Shown: piece by piece, positions 8,152-16,570 of the stretch
Numbering within the stretch: the stretch's first letter is position 1
Layout of the letters: each line of letters starts with the position of its first letter
Assembly (NCBI GenBank): GCA_900550195.1
Contig: URRB01000010.1
Coordinates: forward strand, 14,622-78,621
Origin: an uncultured Collinsella sp.
GTDB taxonomy: Bacteria; Actinomycetota; Coriobacteriia; Coriobacteriales; Coriobacteriaceae
Direction of reading: 5' to 3'
Length of the DNA stretch: 64,000 bases
The notes under the pieces: generated by a model
Database searches by the model: none
Told to the model about the DNA's origin: nothing
What the model saw: only the letters and a program-made list of their open reading frames with translations
Made by a program: the position numbers and the translations under genes

Positions 8152-9084
8152 ATGCCAAGACGGCAAACACCGCTCGAGGTCATGTTCTCCCTGTTCAAGA
8201 CTTCGTTTACCCTGAGCCATCGCGCACTTGCTGAACTGTTACTATCCGATCTGCCGTTAACAAATGGACAGCCTACCGCCCAAATGGCACAGGACACCAG
8301 CTGGCTTTCGCGCACGATTGTGCACTCGCAGCCGGGCTCCCTAGAAGATCGCTACTTTGCCGACTGGTCCTGCGCATCGAATCAAATCCTGCACAAGCTA
8401 CAGGAAAAAGGGTATTCGAACGCCGACATCTATACCATGATTGCGGCAGCGACTGACGCGATGGCTCAAGCGCTCAGTACCTGTGGGCGTAATGGGCTCC
8501 TTTACCGGAACGCCGTCTCGCGCCTCGTCAGCTACCAGCCAGACAAAGATTACAGGGCTCTTATCTCAATCGCGCTCGTTGTTTCGACCGCCTGTTGGTG
8601 CGATCCGGCCCGCGCTATCGCGTACATCCGGAACCGCTTTGAATTAGCAGAGAACGTCAGGTCGTTTACCCCCTCAAGCATTTCTTTCTGTCCATGCGAT
8701 TTAAAACAAACAGGCACCGAACATGCGATCGGCCTTATCAGGATCGACAACGAACTCGTCGTCGGCGGCCCTTATGTCATTGAGCCTTCTGTCATGGGCT
8801 CCATCATCGGAGCGCTCGCACTCGAAGACAGCGCTGTCACCGTTGTTGGGCTGGATGTCTCCGCCAGGCATCTCCGTATCTTCGCCGAGAACAATGCTTG
8901 GTACGCACAAGATCTCGGTTCGACCAACGGCACGTATCTGATTCGAGCAGCCGATAACAGCGAACTTGACATCAGCTCCGGCGCACCCGCCCAGCTGTAC
9001 CCCGGCGACATCCTGCGCCTGGGTCTCAGCACTACTTTTGCCGTCGTAGCAACGACGGCCATCCTAGCAAATCCGCATTACTAA
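8152..9084 (+). CDS. FHA-domain protein, first gene of accessory operon
   Basis: A 310-residue protein. The C-terminal third (about 215-305) is a forkhead-associated domain: SARHLRI carries the Ser-Arg-His core and DLGSTNGTYL the conserved Asn-Gly loop. Such domains bind phosphothreonine peptides. The N-terminal 200 residues are helical with two close Cys residues (CPC) near 185, and I do not recognise them. There is no signal peptide or membrane segment. GGGAG precedes the ATG at 8152. It heads a same-strand series of five genes with gaps of 4 to 19 bases or a one-base overlap, A+T-richer than flanking genes. No Ser/Thr kinase is present in the window, so the phosphoprotein partner is unknown. 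Confidence 0.82.
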   Translation: MPRRQTPLEVMFSLFKTSFTLSHRALAELLLSDLPLTNGQPTAQMAQDTSWLSRTIVHSQPGSLEDRYFADWSCASNQILHKLQEKGYSNADIYTMIAAATDAMAQALSTCGRNGLLYRNAVSRLVSYQPDKDYRALISIALVVSTACWCDPARAIAYIRNRFELAENVRSFTPSSISFCPCDLKQTGTEHAIGLIRIDNELVVGGPYVIEPSVMGSIIGALALEDSAVTVVGLDVSARHLRIFAENNAWYAQDLGSTNGTYLIRAADNSELDISSGAPAQLYPGDILRLGLSTTFAVVATTAILANPHY

Positions 9085-9103
9085 CCATGGAAGTAGGAGG
9101 ACT

Positions 9104-10210
9104 ATGAGCATCACGGATGTCATCACATATGAGGGCAATAACCAAACTTTTATCTGGAAACACCCCTCAGAAGATTTCAATACAGGTTCGCAACTCATTG
9201 TCCACGAGACCCAAGAAGCAATTTTCTTCCTTAATGGACAGGCCCTGGATTCGTTTGGACCGGGCAGGCATGAACTTGAGACTCAAAATCTACCGCTACT
9301 GAACGGCATTTCGAAGATAACAACCGGTGGCGTCAGCCCCTTTCACTCAGAGATCTACTTCGTTAACCTCATCGAGCAGATGGGCATCCGCTGGGGAACC
9401 AATTCCAAGATTCAGTTCATGGAACCGACTTATGGATTTCCGCTTTCGCTCGGGGCATCAGGAGAGATGGCTCTTGCTGTAAAAGAGCCCCGCAGGCTTC
9501 TTCTCAAACTTGTTGGAACCGAAGCCTTGCTCTCCCAGGACAAGTTGATCAGTTATTTCAAAGCTTTCCTGCAAACTCGCATAAAAACTCATCTTGCACA
9601 AGTAATTACCGAACAAAAACTCTCCATTTTCGAACTTGATACACACCTGGAAGAGTTATCTGGCTCGCTTAAGAACAAGCTGCTTCCCGACTTTGCCGCA
9701 TACGGTCTCTCGTTAACGCAAATGCTGGTCACCGCCATCGTCAAGCCCGAAGGCGACCCGATATACGAGAAGTTTAAGGATCTCCATTTCAAGCAATATG
9801 CCGACGTACGCGAGGCGCAGATAAAGCAGCAAGTCAGCGTTATCGAACAAGAAACCGCGGCGCAGCGAACCGTAATCTCCGCAAAAGCACGCGCAGAGAA
9901 ACGGCAAATCGAAGGCTATACCTATCAACAGGAACGCAGCTTCGATGTTGCCGAAAAGATGGCCCAAAACGAAGCGGTTGGCGAATATGCAAACATGGGA
10001 ATCGGCCTAGGCGTAATGGCCGGTGTTGGTGGGACCATGGGGTCAGTTATGACCGATGCACTCTCACAAGCGACCAGCACGTCCGCGACGCAGCCCATCC
10101 CAACGGATACCAATTCGCCGCAAAGTGCTGCAAAGTTCTGTTCCGAGTGTGGATATCGCTTCTCTGGAACCGAGAAGTTCTGTCCCGAGTGCGGAGCACG
10201 GAGGTCATAA
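9104..10210 (+). CDS. SPFH/virion-core-like protein with C-terminal zinc ribbon
   Basis: 368 residues. The N-terminal two-thirds resemble the SPFH-type family related to Bacillus YdjI (FIWKHPSEDFNTGSQLIVHE, QEAIFFLNGQ, FGPGRHELET). A charged helical region follows (about 240-290), then a glycine-rich stretch. A short C-terminal zinc ribbon has two CxxC pairs (CSEC, CPEC). SPFH proteins form oligomeric membrane-associated scaffolds. AGTAGGAGG precedes the ATG. It begins 19 bases after the FHA gene, and its stop overlaps the next start as TAATG. FHA and zinc-ribbon partners suggest a signalling scaffold. Confidence 0.8.
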   Translation: MSITDVITYEGNNQTFIWKHPSEDFNTGSQLIVHETQEAIFFLNGQALDSFGPGRHELETQNLPLLNGISKITTGGVSPFHSEIYFVNLIEQMGIRWGTNSKIQFMEPTYGFPLSLGASGEMALAVKEPRRLLLKLVGTEALLSQDKLISYFKAFLQTRIKTHLAQVITEQKLSIFELDTHLEELSGSLKNKLLPDFAAYGLSLTQMLVTAIVKPEGDPIYEKFKDLHFKQYADVREAQIKQQVSVIEQETAAQRTVISAKARAEKRQIEGYTYQQERSFDVAEKMAQNEAVGEYANMGIGLGVMAGVGGTMGSVMTDALSQATSTSATQPIPTDTNSPQSAAKFCSECGYRFSGTEKFCPECGARRS

Positions 10211-10875
10211 TGAAGAACACGCAGGCATATGTTGCAGCAACCCCCGTAGCCCTCTTCATAGTTATCGAAAGCGTGGCCGTACTTTTATTTGGACCCTCAA
10301 CTACCTTTTGGATTGAGAGCGCATTCTCTTTGGTTGCGCTCTCCTTGTTGGTCGCAGTCCTCCTTCATGACCCCGTAAAGAAACTAAAGCTGCTTGGTAT
10401 TTCCAAGACAGTTCTCATGGGGGCTTCATTTGCAATCCAGCTGACCCTAGTTCTTTTCGGAGCAGCGCTAAAGACCGATGCGTTGTCCGTTCTTTCGGGT
10501 TTCAGCATCCTTTTACTTGGCACGTCAGTAATTACGTTGTGTGCAGCAAATGCATCCGAGAGTCAAACCTCAGATGTCGAGGAACATGTCTCGACACTTA
10601 CCAATTCAATGAAATCAAACAAAATCAAACTCGAACTGCTCCTAGAAGAAGCACCTAGCGATCTGAAACCGGCAATCGCAGACGTTCTGGAAACTATGCG
10701 CTACGCAAACCCCGTTTTAGATAAAACTGGAAACCGGCCCCTTTCAAATTTGATACCTATCGCTATCGAAAATCTCGACAAAGCGGTAAAAGCAAATTCG
10801 CTCCCCGACGCCCAAGATACTTGTAAGCAACTAAAAGCAAATATCCGTCAGCAGGAAATCATAAATAAGCGCTAA
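10210..10875 (+). CDS. Small membrane protein of unknown function
   Basis: 221 residues, not assigned to a family. Four hydrophobic segments occupy roughly residues 8-130 (VALFIVIESVAVLLF, SLVALSLLVAVLL, then two more). A soluble helical tail of about 85 residues follows, which probably faces the cytoplasm. The ATG at 10210 shares its A with the stop of the SPFH gene (TAATG), so translation is likely coupled. It may anchor the FHA/SPFH proteins at the membrane; this rests on position only. Confidence 0.75.
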   Translation: MKNTQAYVAATPVALFIVIESVAVLLFGPSTTFWIESAFSLVALSLLVAVLLHDPVKKLKLLGISKTVLMGASFAIQLTLVLFGAALKTDALSVLSGFSILLLGTSVITLCAANASESQTSDVEEHVSTLTNSMKSNKIKLELLLEEAPSDLKPAIADVLETMRYANPVLDKTGNRPLSNLIPIAIENLDKAVKANSLPDAQDTCKQLKANIRQQEIINKR

Positions 10876-10887
10876 AGGAAGCCGGGT

Positions 10888-11496
10888 ATGGGAACCAATA
10901 AATCACACGTCAATGAAAACTATCAACACTCCTGCAACAGCACTAAATTCAAACTCGAGGGTTATCGAGCCCCTCTATCAGATTGCTTTACGCCAGACGA
11001 GCTATCAGAGCTATTTCGGTTCTACGTTTTGCAAGCACCCATCGCAAAAGATAAGACCGCTTTGTCGACGCAGCGAACGTTGACGTCTTTAGGTTGGAAC
11101 GGACCCTCCATCAAGATACTAGAGAGAAAGCTATTAAAGGAGTCCGGGATAACCTCTTTCATTTTCATAGGAAGCCAGACCATTGATGGAACTCTGGAGA
11201 ACATGGCCCTAGATAAAGAAATATGCGCCGAACACCCAAGAGCGGTCCTACACAAGGATGTCAAACTAACGCTCCGAGAGGACAACTCCATCGAGCGCCG
11301 CAGCGGTGATGAAAACAGAATGCAGTGCCTATTTCGCCATCTTCGAAATGGGATTGCACACGGACAGACATATCTGTTTCCAACCGGTTTGGTGCTAATC
11401 GAAGATCGCGACGGCAAAAGAATTACTGCCCGGATTCTCATTCGCAAAGAAACGCTTCTTGCATGGATATATATCGTTGAAAAGAAAGAGGTCTAG
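10888..11496 (+). CDS. HEPN-motif protein, possible RNase
   Basis: 202 residues. The stretch LFRHLRNGIAHG holds R153-x4-H158, the signature of HEPN domains, which in many toxin and defence proteins forms an RNase active site at a dimer interface. The rest is mixed alpha/beta and unfamiliar. It starts 12 bases after the membrane gene with a weak AGGAAG site and ends four bases before the zinc-ribbon gene. No MNT nucleotidyltransferase antitoxin is next to it. It is either an RNase effector or a non-catalytic HEPN adaptor. Base composition is visibly A+T-richer than core genes here. Confidence 0.72.
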   Translation: MGTNKSHVNENYQHSCNSTKFKLEGYRAPLSDCFTPDELSELFRFYVLQAPIAKDKTALSTQRTLTSLGWNGPSIKILERKLLKESGITSFIFIGSQTIDGTLENMALDKEICAEHPRAVLHKDVKLTLREDNSIERRSGDENRMQCLFRHLRNGIAHGQTYLFPTGLVLIEDRDGKRITARILIRKETLLAWIYIVEKKEV

Positions 11497-11500
11497 CTTC

Positions 11501-12973
11501 ATGAAAGCCCTGAAATGTGAACTTTGCGGCGGTACCGAAATCGTCAAAGATGGGGATTTCTTCGTCTGTCAAAACTGCGGTATGAAATATACGCTCGAGT
11601 CCGCAAAGAAAATGATGGTTGAAGGCGTTGTTCAAATCGAAGGCACGGTGAAAACAGACAAGACGGCCGATGCAGAAAGGCTGCTCACGTTGGCCAAAAC
11701 TGCATGCAAAACCAGAAACTTCTGCGAAGCCGAACGATATGCGAACAAGGTGTTAGAGATTGATTTGGACAACATTGATGCTTGGGCAATTAAGTCAATA
11801 GCAATCGACTGGCAACTGACAATTAAAAACAATCGCCTTCGCGAATCTTCGGACTGTTTTCTCAAAACCTTTCAACTGCTTCCAAATGAAGTAAAAACCT
11901 GTGAAGGCCTAATTCATGCGTGGAGCGTCATCAAAAGTCTAAAACTGCACCTCGATGATATTATCGAAGCAGTTAGCTCCTTGTATGCCAAGCCAATAAT
12001 CAACACACCATCAGATGATAATCTCGCGTTGATTGCAGGCACGCTGGCATCCCATCTCGAAATAAGAAAAAGCCAATGGGAAGCAATCGGCAAACTTTCC
12101 TTTACTTTTTGCAAAGCAAAGAAAGAAATGCTCAAGTCTCCGGATATTTCCGACAGCCAACGCCACGCTTTAAATGATACAGACATGGAGAAGTACCTCT
12201 TTACTGAAGAGATACCACGAATGTATTTTACGGCAGCAAACATCATCGACAGCTCTGTAGTAGACGGTGTAACCAAATGGCGAGACAAGTGGGAAAACAA
12301 CAACATTTTTGATTACTTTCTTGACGGCAGCGGCGTCGACCGGTCCGCAGAAGAGGACGCTTTCGACATGTGCACGCTCGTATACAATCGATATGAATTA
12401 GCGTTGAGAACCGCGATTAAATTCTTAGAGACAGAGACTGAGGGCCATTCGATTACAGGTCTTATCTTGGCACCCGAGTTATTGTTCAATGTGTGGTCAA
12501 ACTTATGTGTAATTGAAGAGTTGAACATAGGACATAAAACCTATACGAGAGCCCACGGCGCATATGTGTCAAATAGCGTGAAGGAAGGCTTTTCACTAAA
12601 TGCCGAGGCGATCACGTTACGAAAGGAACGCCTCAAAGAGGACATGGCAAAGCGTGACGAATACGACTCCGAGAAGAAGAAGGAACGTGAGCGCGCTGAA
12701 AAAGAAGCAGGGCTCCAAGCCAAATACTGGTTAGATAATCCTGTTAAAAAGACGCAAAAACAAGCGCTCGAAGATGAATTTGACCGGCTGGGGAACGAAC
12801 TTCGAGAGCTTAAGAGCAGACGTTCCTTTTTCAGCCCGTTCGAATTCAAGGCAAAACGAGAATGTGATGCAAAAATCGAACAGGCTCGCGAGCGCAGGCG
12901 GGAAATCAAGAACTCTCTGAAGGCCTTAGACGATGAACTCCTGGCGTATGTGACAAACGAAATTGAATCATAG
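11501..12973 (+). CDS. Zinc-ribbon protein with helical repeat and coiled-coil regions
   Basis: 490 residues counted from the ATG at 11501; the frame stays open to 11459, but GAAAGAGG favours 11501. The N-terminus is a zinc ribbon (CELCGG then CQNCGM), followed by the MMVEG-x-VQIEGTVKTD linker seen in zinc-ribbon proteins of Firmicutes and Actinobacteria. TPR-like helices lie at about 50-130. The central part is unassigned. Residues 390-490 form a charged coiled coil rich in Glu, Lys and Arg. Last gene of the FHA operon. The second zinc ribbon in the operon hints at shared assembly with the SPFH protein. No catalytic motif is visible. Confidence 0.78.
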   Translation: MKALKCELCGGTEIVKDGDFFVCQNCGMKYTLESAKKMMVEGVVQIEGTVKTDKTADAERLLTLAKTACKTRNFCEAERYANKVLEIDLDNIDAWAIKSIAIDWQLTIKNNRLRESSDCFLKTFQLLPNEVKTCEGLIHAWSVIKSLKLHLDDIIEAVSSLYAKPIINTPSDDNLALIAGTLASHLEIRKSQWEAIGKLSFTFCKAKKEMLKSPDISDSQRHALNDTDMEKYLFTEEIPRMYFTAANIIDSSVVDGVTKWRDKWENNNIFDYFLDGSGVDRSAEEDAFDMCTLVYNRYELALRTAIKFLETETEGHSITGLILAPELLFNVWSNLCVIEELNIGHKTYTRAHGAYVSNSVKEGFSLNAEAITLRKERLKEDMAKRDEYDSEKKKERERAEKEAGLQAKYWLDNPVKKTQKQALEDEFDRLGNELRELKSRRSFFSPFEFKAKRECDAKIEQARERRREIKNSLKALDDELLAYVTNEIES

Positions 12974-13100
12974 CTTTCACCGCTTGCCGCAACAGTCCAT
13001 TGGCAACCTCAAAGGCGCCTCAATGGGATAAGAGCGATTTCACACCATGGAGGAATGGCGGGCAAACGCTCGGAGTGTTCATTTGTCTGATAACCGATGT

Positions 13101-14342
13101 TCACTCTAGCCCGAGCAGATTAAGTCCCGCCACCGTCATCTTGCACACGAGCGGCCTTGCGGACACTTTTTCTAAATATCCGGCAGCGATTAGGCTCGAC
13201 AATGACCTACTCGCTGTCGGCTTTGTCACATCGAGATAGCCCGACACACCATCAAGCGTAGATTCGCCAAAGGCACCGAAGATATGCATCTGTGCCGCAT
13301 AAAACAGAATATCTTTTGCCCTTTCGGTAAACGTATCGTCGAGCTCATCGATCGCCCGCTTGAGATCATCGAGTTGTACGCGCTTTTCGGCCAAATCGCT
13401 CAGAACGGCATCTTGCGCTTGCTCGACCAAATCAAGAATCATTGCAACAAACGGAGTAGCCTCGCTACCGTTAAGGGGCCTCTCCACCACGTCAAACGCC
13501 TTGTAATATGCGGTTTTATTCTCAGCAATCGTCCTAGAGAGCGACAACACCGTAGGCTGCGACAACGTCTCGTTCAGGCTCAACGCGAGAAGGTACCTCC
13601 CCGTTCTCCCGTTACCGTCATAGAAGGGGTGAATATACTCAAAGAGAAAATGGCAGATTGAGGCTGCATAGAGGCTTGGGACATCTTCGCGCTTGCCCAA
13701 CTCTATCATCTTGCCAAGGAGGTCAATGATTTCGGGCTCCGAGGAAACACCCTGATGGAGAATCTTGCCCCGACTGTTCTCAATCACAACGGGACCCAAA
13801 CGGAACATCTTGCCATCCGGACGGTCCTTCGGGTCAAGCACGCCCTTAGTGACGGCATCGAAAATCTCGCGGATATCCTCGGGTTTGCCGGGACGACTTG
13901 AACCATCCACCAGCTGAAGGTAGAGGCGAGCGAATTCAATAAAAGGAGTGTGCTCCTTTTCGGCGGCACCGCAAAGTTCGGCCGCAGCATCCTCCGCAGA
14001 CTCCAGCGCCGCTTCAATCTGGCGCCGCGTGCTGTGCACACCCTCCATCTCGTTGCTGAAAACAACCTCCTCAAGCACCAGCGAACGAATCGAGGCCCCC
14101 AAAGCCACATAAGGCAAGCTGTTCCACAGGTTGGAAATCTTTCGCTCTTTTCTGAGGATCCGCTCGCTAGCAACGGACAGGTTCAAAGGAACACAAGCGA
14201 ACAGTTCACCATGCTCAAGGTGAATTCCAGTCCGCACCGTGCCGTCGGCAGTAAGGCGCTCGCGCAGCAGCTCGTCATGGCAAGCATAACGATCGGAGCT
14301 TGGATCTGCATAAAAGAGTTTTTCGAGCGTCTTGTACGCCAT
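13101..14342 (-). CDS. Fic-family protein (predicted AMPylase) with built-in inhibitory motif
   Basis: 413 residues. The Fic core HPFYDGNGRTGR (238-249) matches the full catalytic consensus HxFx(D/E)GNGRxxR, so transfer of AMP or another nucleotide to a protein hydroxyl is expected. The inhibitory helix motif SxxxEG is present at S96-E100-G101, N-terminal to the core, as in class II self-inhibited Fic proteins. The C-terminal 100 residues look like a winged-helix DNA-binding region (KPTASRSLSSLIAAGYLEKV). AAAGGAG precedes the ATG. It faces the FHA operon tail to tail and sits inside the same repeat-bracketed island. Confidence 0.9.
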   Translation of the reverse strand: MAYKTLEKLFYADPSSDRYACHDELLRERLTADGTVRTGIHLEHGELFACVPLNLSVASERILRKERKISNLWNSLPYVALGASIRSLVLEEVVFSNEMEGVHSTRRQIEAALESAEDAAAELCGAAEKEHTPFIEFARLYLQLVDGSSRPGKPEDIREIFDAVTKGVLDPKDRPDGKMFRLGPVVIENSRGKILHQGVSSEPEIIDLLGKMIELGKREDVPSLYAASICHFLFEYIHPFYDGNGRTGRYLLALSLNETLSQPTVLSLSRTIAENKTAYYKAFDVVERPLNGSEATPFVAMILDLVEQAQDAVLSDLAEKRVQLDDLKRAIDELDDTFTERAKDILFYAAQMHIFGAFGESTLDGVSGYLDVTKPTASRSLSSLIAAGYLEKVSARPLVCKMTVAGLNLLGLE

Positions 14343-14522
14343 CGCTTCATCGCTCCTTTGAAATCAAATAGCTAAATCGTCTTTCATTATTTCGAATATA
14401 TCCGATATTTGCAATTAAGACTCAAGAAATGCATTGTCTAATTTCAGAATTTGAAGTATTGGCAATTAATGTTTCCTAATCTACATAGCGAGCTAATTTC
14501 AAGCCTCAGCAGAGCTTTATGC

Positions 14523-14566
14523 AAGAGGCGCTGCCTGCATCAACCGCAGGCAGCGCGCTTTCTCTT
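14523..14566. terminator. Hairpin heading repeat copy B
   Basis: A perfect 11-bp stem, GCGCTGCCTGC (14528-14538) with GCAGGCAGCGC (14546-14556), carries outer AAGAG/CTCTT pairing. It shares CTGCATCAAC with the hairpin at 7732 and has the same distance to the first palindrome unit. The 180 bases between the Fic start and this hairpin are A+T-rich and hold the Fic promoter region. Confidence 0.6.
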
Positions 14567-14576
14567 GTTATGAAAG

Positions 14577-14808
14577 GGAAACTATGTCCCAGTATTTCGG
14601 ATCAGAACGGGGCACGGTTTTCCCCAGGACCTCCTTGCGGAAACTGCGTCCCGTTTTGAACGCCGATTCTGGGATACCGTTTCCGCAACGGGTCTCTCGC
14701 GGAAACTGCATCCCACTCTGAGCGCCCATTCCGGGACACAGTTTCCCAACGGCCCCCGTTTCGGAAACCACATCCCGTTCCGAGCCTTCAAAGCGGGACG
14801 CGGCTTCC
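14577..14808. repeat. Palindrome array, copy B (4 units, 62-bp period)
   Basis: Units start at 14577, 14639, 14701 and 14763, again exactly 62 bases apart. Units 1-3 correspond in order to the three units of copy A, and unit 4 is extra. Each pairs GGAAAC-x-x-x-x-TCCC with GGGA-x-x-x-x-GTTTCC. The array ends 16 bases before the stop codon of the antiporter gene at 14824. Confidence 0.85.
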
Positions 14809-14823
14809 CCGAGAGAGTATCGA

Positions 14824-16386
14824 CTACTTGCCGTCGTCGTCCTCGGCTTCTTCTCTTGCATAGAGCTCCAACATGCGGCGGCGGTATTCGCGCACGGCGA
14901 GCTTGGCGCGCTCCAGGCGGCGACGCTCGCGCGGGGTCAGCTCGGACGGGTCGACCTCATCACCATAGGTCTTATCGGCAAGAAGATGCGCCGCGTCCAC
15001 GATGCGGGCATCGATGTGGCCGCTCGCCGCCTCGGCGGAAAGACGCTCGGCAATCGTATCGAGCGTAGGCAAGCCCTCGAATACGCGACCATGGCCATGC
15101 GAAGTCAGCAGCTCGTGCTCACGTGCGAGCAGGCTCGCCAAATCGTGATGGGCGCGCAGGATGTCGAGCGCATCGGATGGATGCTCGGCAACTTCTGCCA
15201 CGGCGGCGACCGGCGCGGCGTCGACCACGCGGTAGAAGAGCTGCGCGAGCAACGGCATCAAGAACACCGTGATGGCACCGGCAGCAACCATGACCGACGC
15301 AATATCTTGCGACAGCGCGCCCGCGTTGACGGCAACGCTTGTCACGGCAACGATGATCGGCAGGGCCGTGGTGCAGTACAGGGCCACGGTAATGCGACCA
15401 TACGCCGACACATCACGCGTCGCAGGACAAATGCTCATAGAAATAAGAATGGGCACGGCACGAATAATCAGCAACGCCACGATAAAGCCCACGAGCAGAC
15501 CCGGGCGCGACGCCACGGCCGTCAGATCGATCTTTGCGCCCGATACGGTAAAGAACACCGGAATCAAAAAACCGTAGGCCAGGCCGTCGAGCTTGGTCTC
15601 GAGCGTATGGTTGCCCTCGGGGATGATGTAGCGCAAGACAAAGCCAGCGGCAAAAGAACCCAACACGATGTCGAGATCAAAGACGGCCGAGAACGCCACG
15701 AGCGTGACCAGGATGAGCACCGTCAGGCGCACGAAGGTCTGCGACGTGGTATCGGCGCGTTCCTCGACAAACGCAAAGAAGCGGCTGCCGACGCGCTTGG
15801 AGCGGCTCGGGACCACGGCCAGCAACACGCAGACCACCGCAAACAAGCCAAGGATTACAAGCGTTTGGATGCCGGTGCGGGCAGACAGCAGCACCGACAT
15901 GGCAAGCACAGGGCCGAGCTCACCCCAGGTGCCATACGCGAGAATCGAGTCGCCCACGCGCGTGCCGGTGAGCGAGCGCTCACGCATGATGGGCACGAGC
16001 GTACCGAGCGCCGTCGAAGTGAGGGCAAGCGTCACGGCGATACCGTCGAAATGACTTACCGAGAACCACGGGGTAAAGCGCACGGCAAGCCAGGCGATAC
16101 CAAACGTGACGGCCCACGTCGCCAAGCCGTAGCGCCCCTCGACGCCCGTGATGCTCTTGGGGTCGATCTCAAAGCCGGCAAGCAGGAACAAAAAGGCCAG
16201 GCCCAGCTCGGACACAAGCGAGACCTCAGCATCTACATGGATGACGCCGAGCATATGGGGTCCCAGCACCGCGCCGAGCACGAGCAAAAAGACCGTCTCG
16301 GGAACAGGTTTTCCGGGAATCGCCGAGGCGATGAAGGGACTCGCAAAGGCCACGAGTGCGATGATGGCGAGCGAAACGAATGCCAT
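14824..16386 (-). CDS. CPA2-family cation:proton antiporter (Kef/NapA-like)
   Basis: 520-residue inner-membrane protein with about a dozen hydrophobic segments over residues 1-390. The N-terminal GKPVPETVFLLVLGAVLGPHMLG and later SELGLAFLFLLAGFEIDP are CPA2 hallmarks. A charged cytoplasmic tail of about 120 residues follows, without a recognisable TrkA-N domain. It probably exchanges Na+ or K+ for H+ in pH and ion homeostasis. The ATG at 16386 is preceded by AGAGAAAGG. It stands alone, with repeat copy B just downstream. Confidence 0.9.
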   Translation of the reverse strand: MAFVSLAIIALVAFASPFIASAIPGKPVPETVFLLVLGAVLGPHMLGVIHVDAEVSLVSELGLAFLFLLAGFEIDPKSITGVEGRYGLATWAVTFGIAWLAVRFTPWFSVSHFDGIAVTLALTSTALGTLVPIMRERSLTGTRVGDSILAYGTWGELGPVLAMSVLLSARTGIQTLVILGLFAVVCVLLAVVPSRSKRVGSRFFAFVEERADTTSQTFVRLTVLILVTLVAFSAVFDLDIVLGSFAAGFVLRYIIPEGNHTLETKLDGLAYGFLIPVFFTVSGAKIDLTAVASRPGLLVGFIVALLIIRAVPILISMSICPATRDVSAYGRITVALYCTTALPIIVAVTSVAVNAGALSQDIASVMVAAGAITVFLMPLLAQLFYRVVDAAPVAAVAEVAEHPSDALDILRAHHDLASLLAREHELLTSHGHGRVFEGLPTLDTIAERLSAEAASGHIDARIVDAAHLLADKTYGDEVDPSELTPRERRRLERAKLAVREYRRRMLELYAREEAEDDDGK

Positions 16387-16570
16387 GTGATGCCTTTCTC
16401 TTGTTTGCGCTTCACTGTAGCACCCTCGCCGTCCTCAACGCGCCGCGAGCTGTCGTATCATAGTGAGGTTTACAAACATGTGGCTCAAGGCGACCGCAGG
16501 GCAGACCCCGCAAACCGACCGCTGCCGCATACCGTACCGTACGCCCAACCGATCAGGAAGGCAGGAACCA

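Noticed and set aside
10888..11496. HEPN/MNT toxin-antitoxin pair
   Set aside because: Only the HEPN-type motif is present; no nucleotidyltransferase motif occurs in either neighbour.
13000..13239. 79-codon plus-strand frame between the accessory operon and Fic gene
   Set aside because: Mostly antisense to the Fic C-terminus and without a ribosome site.
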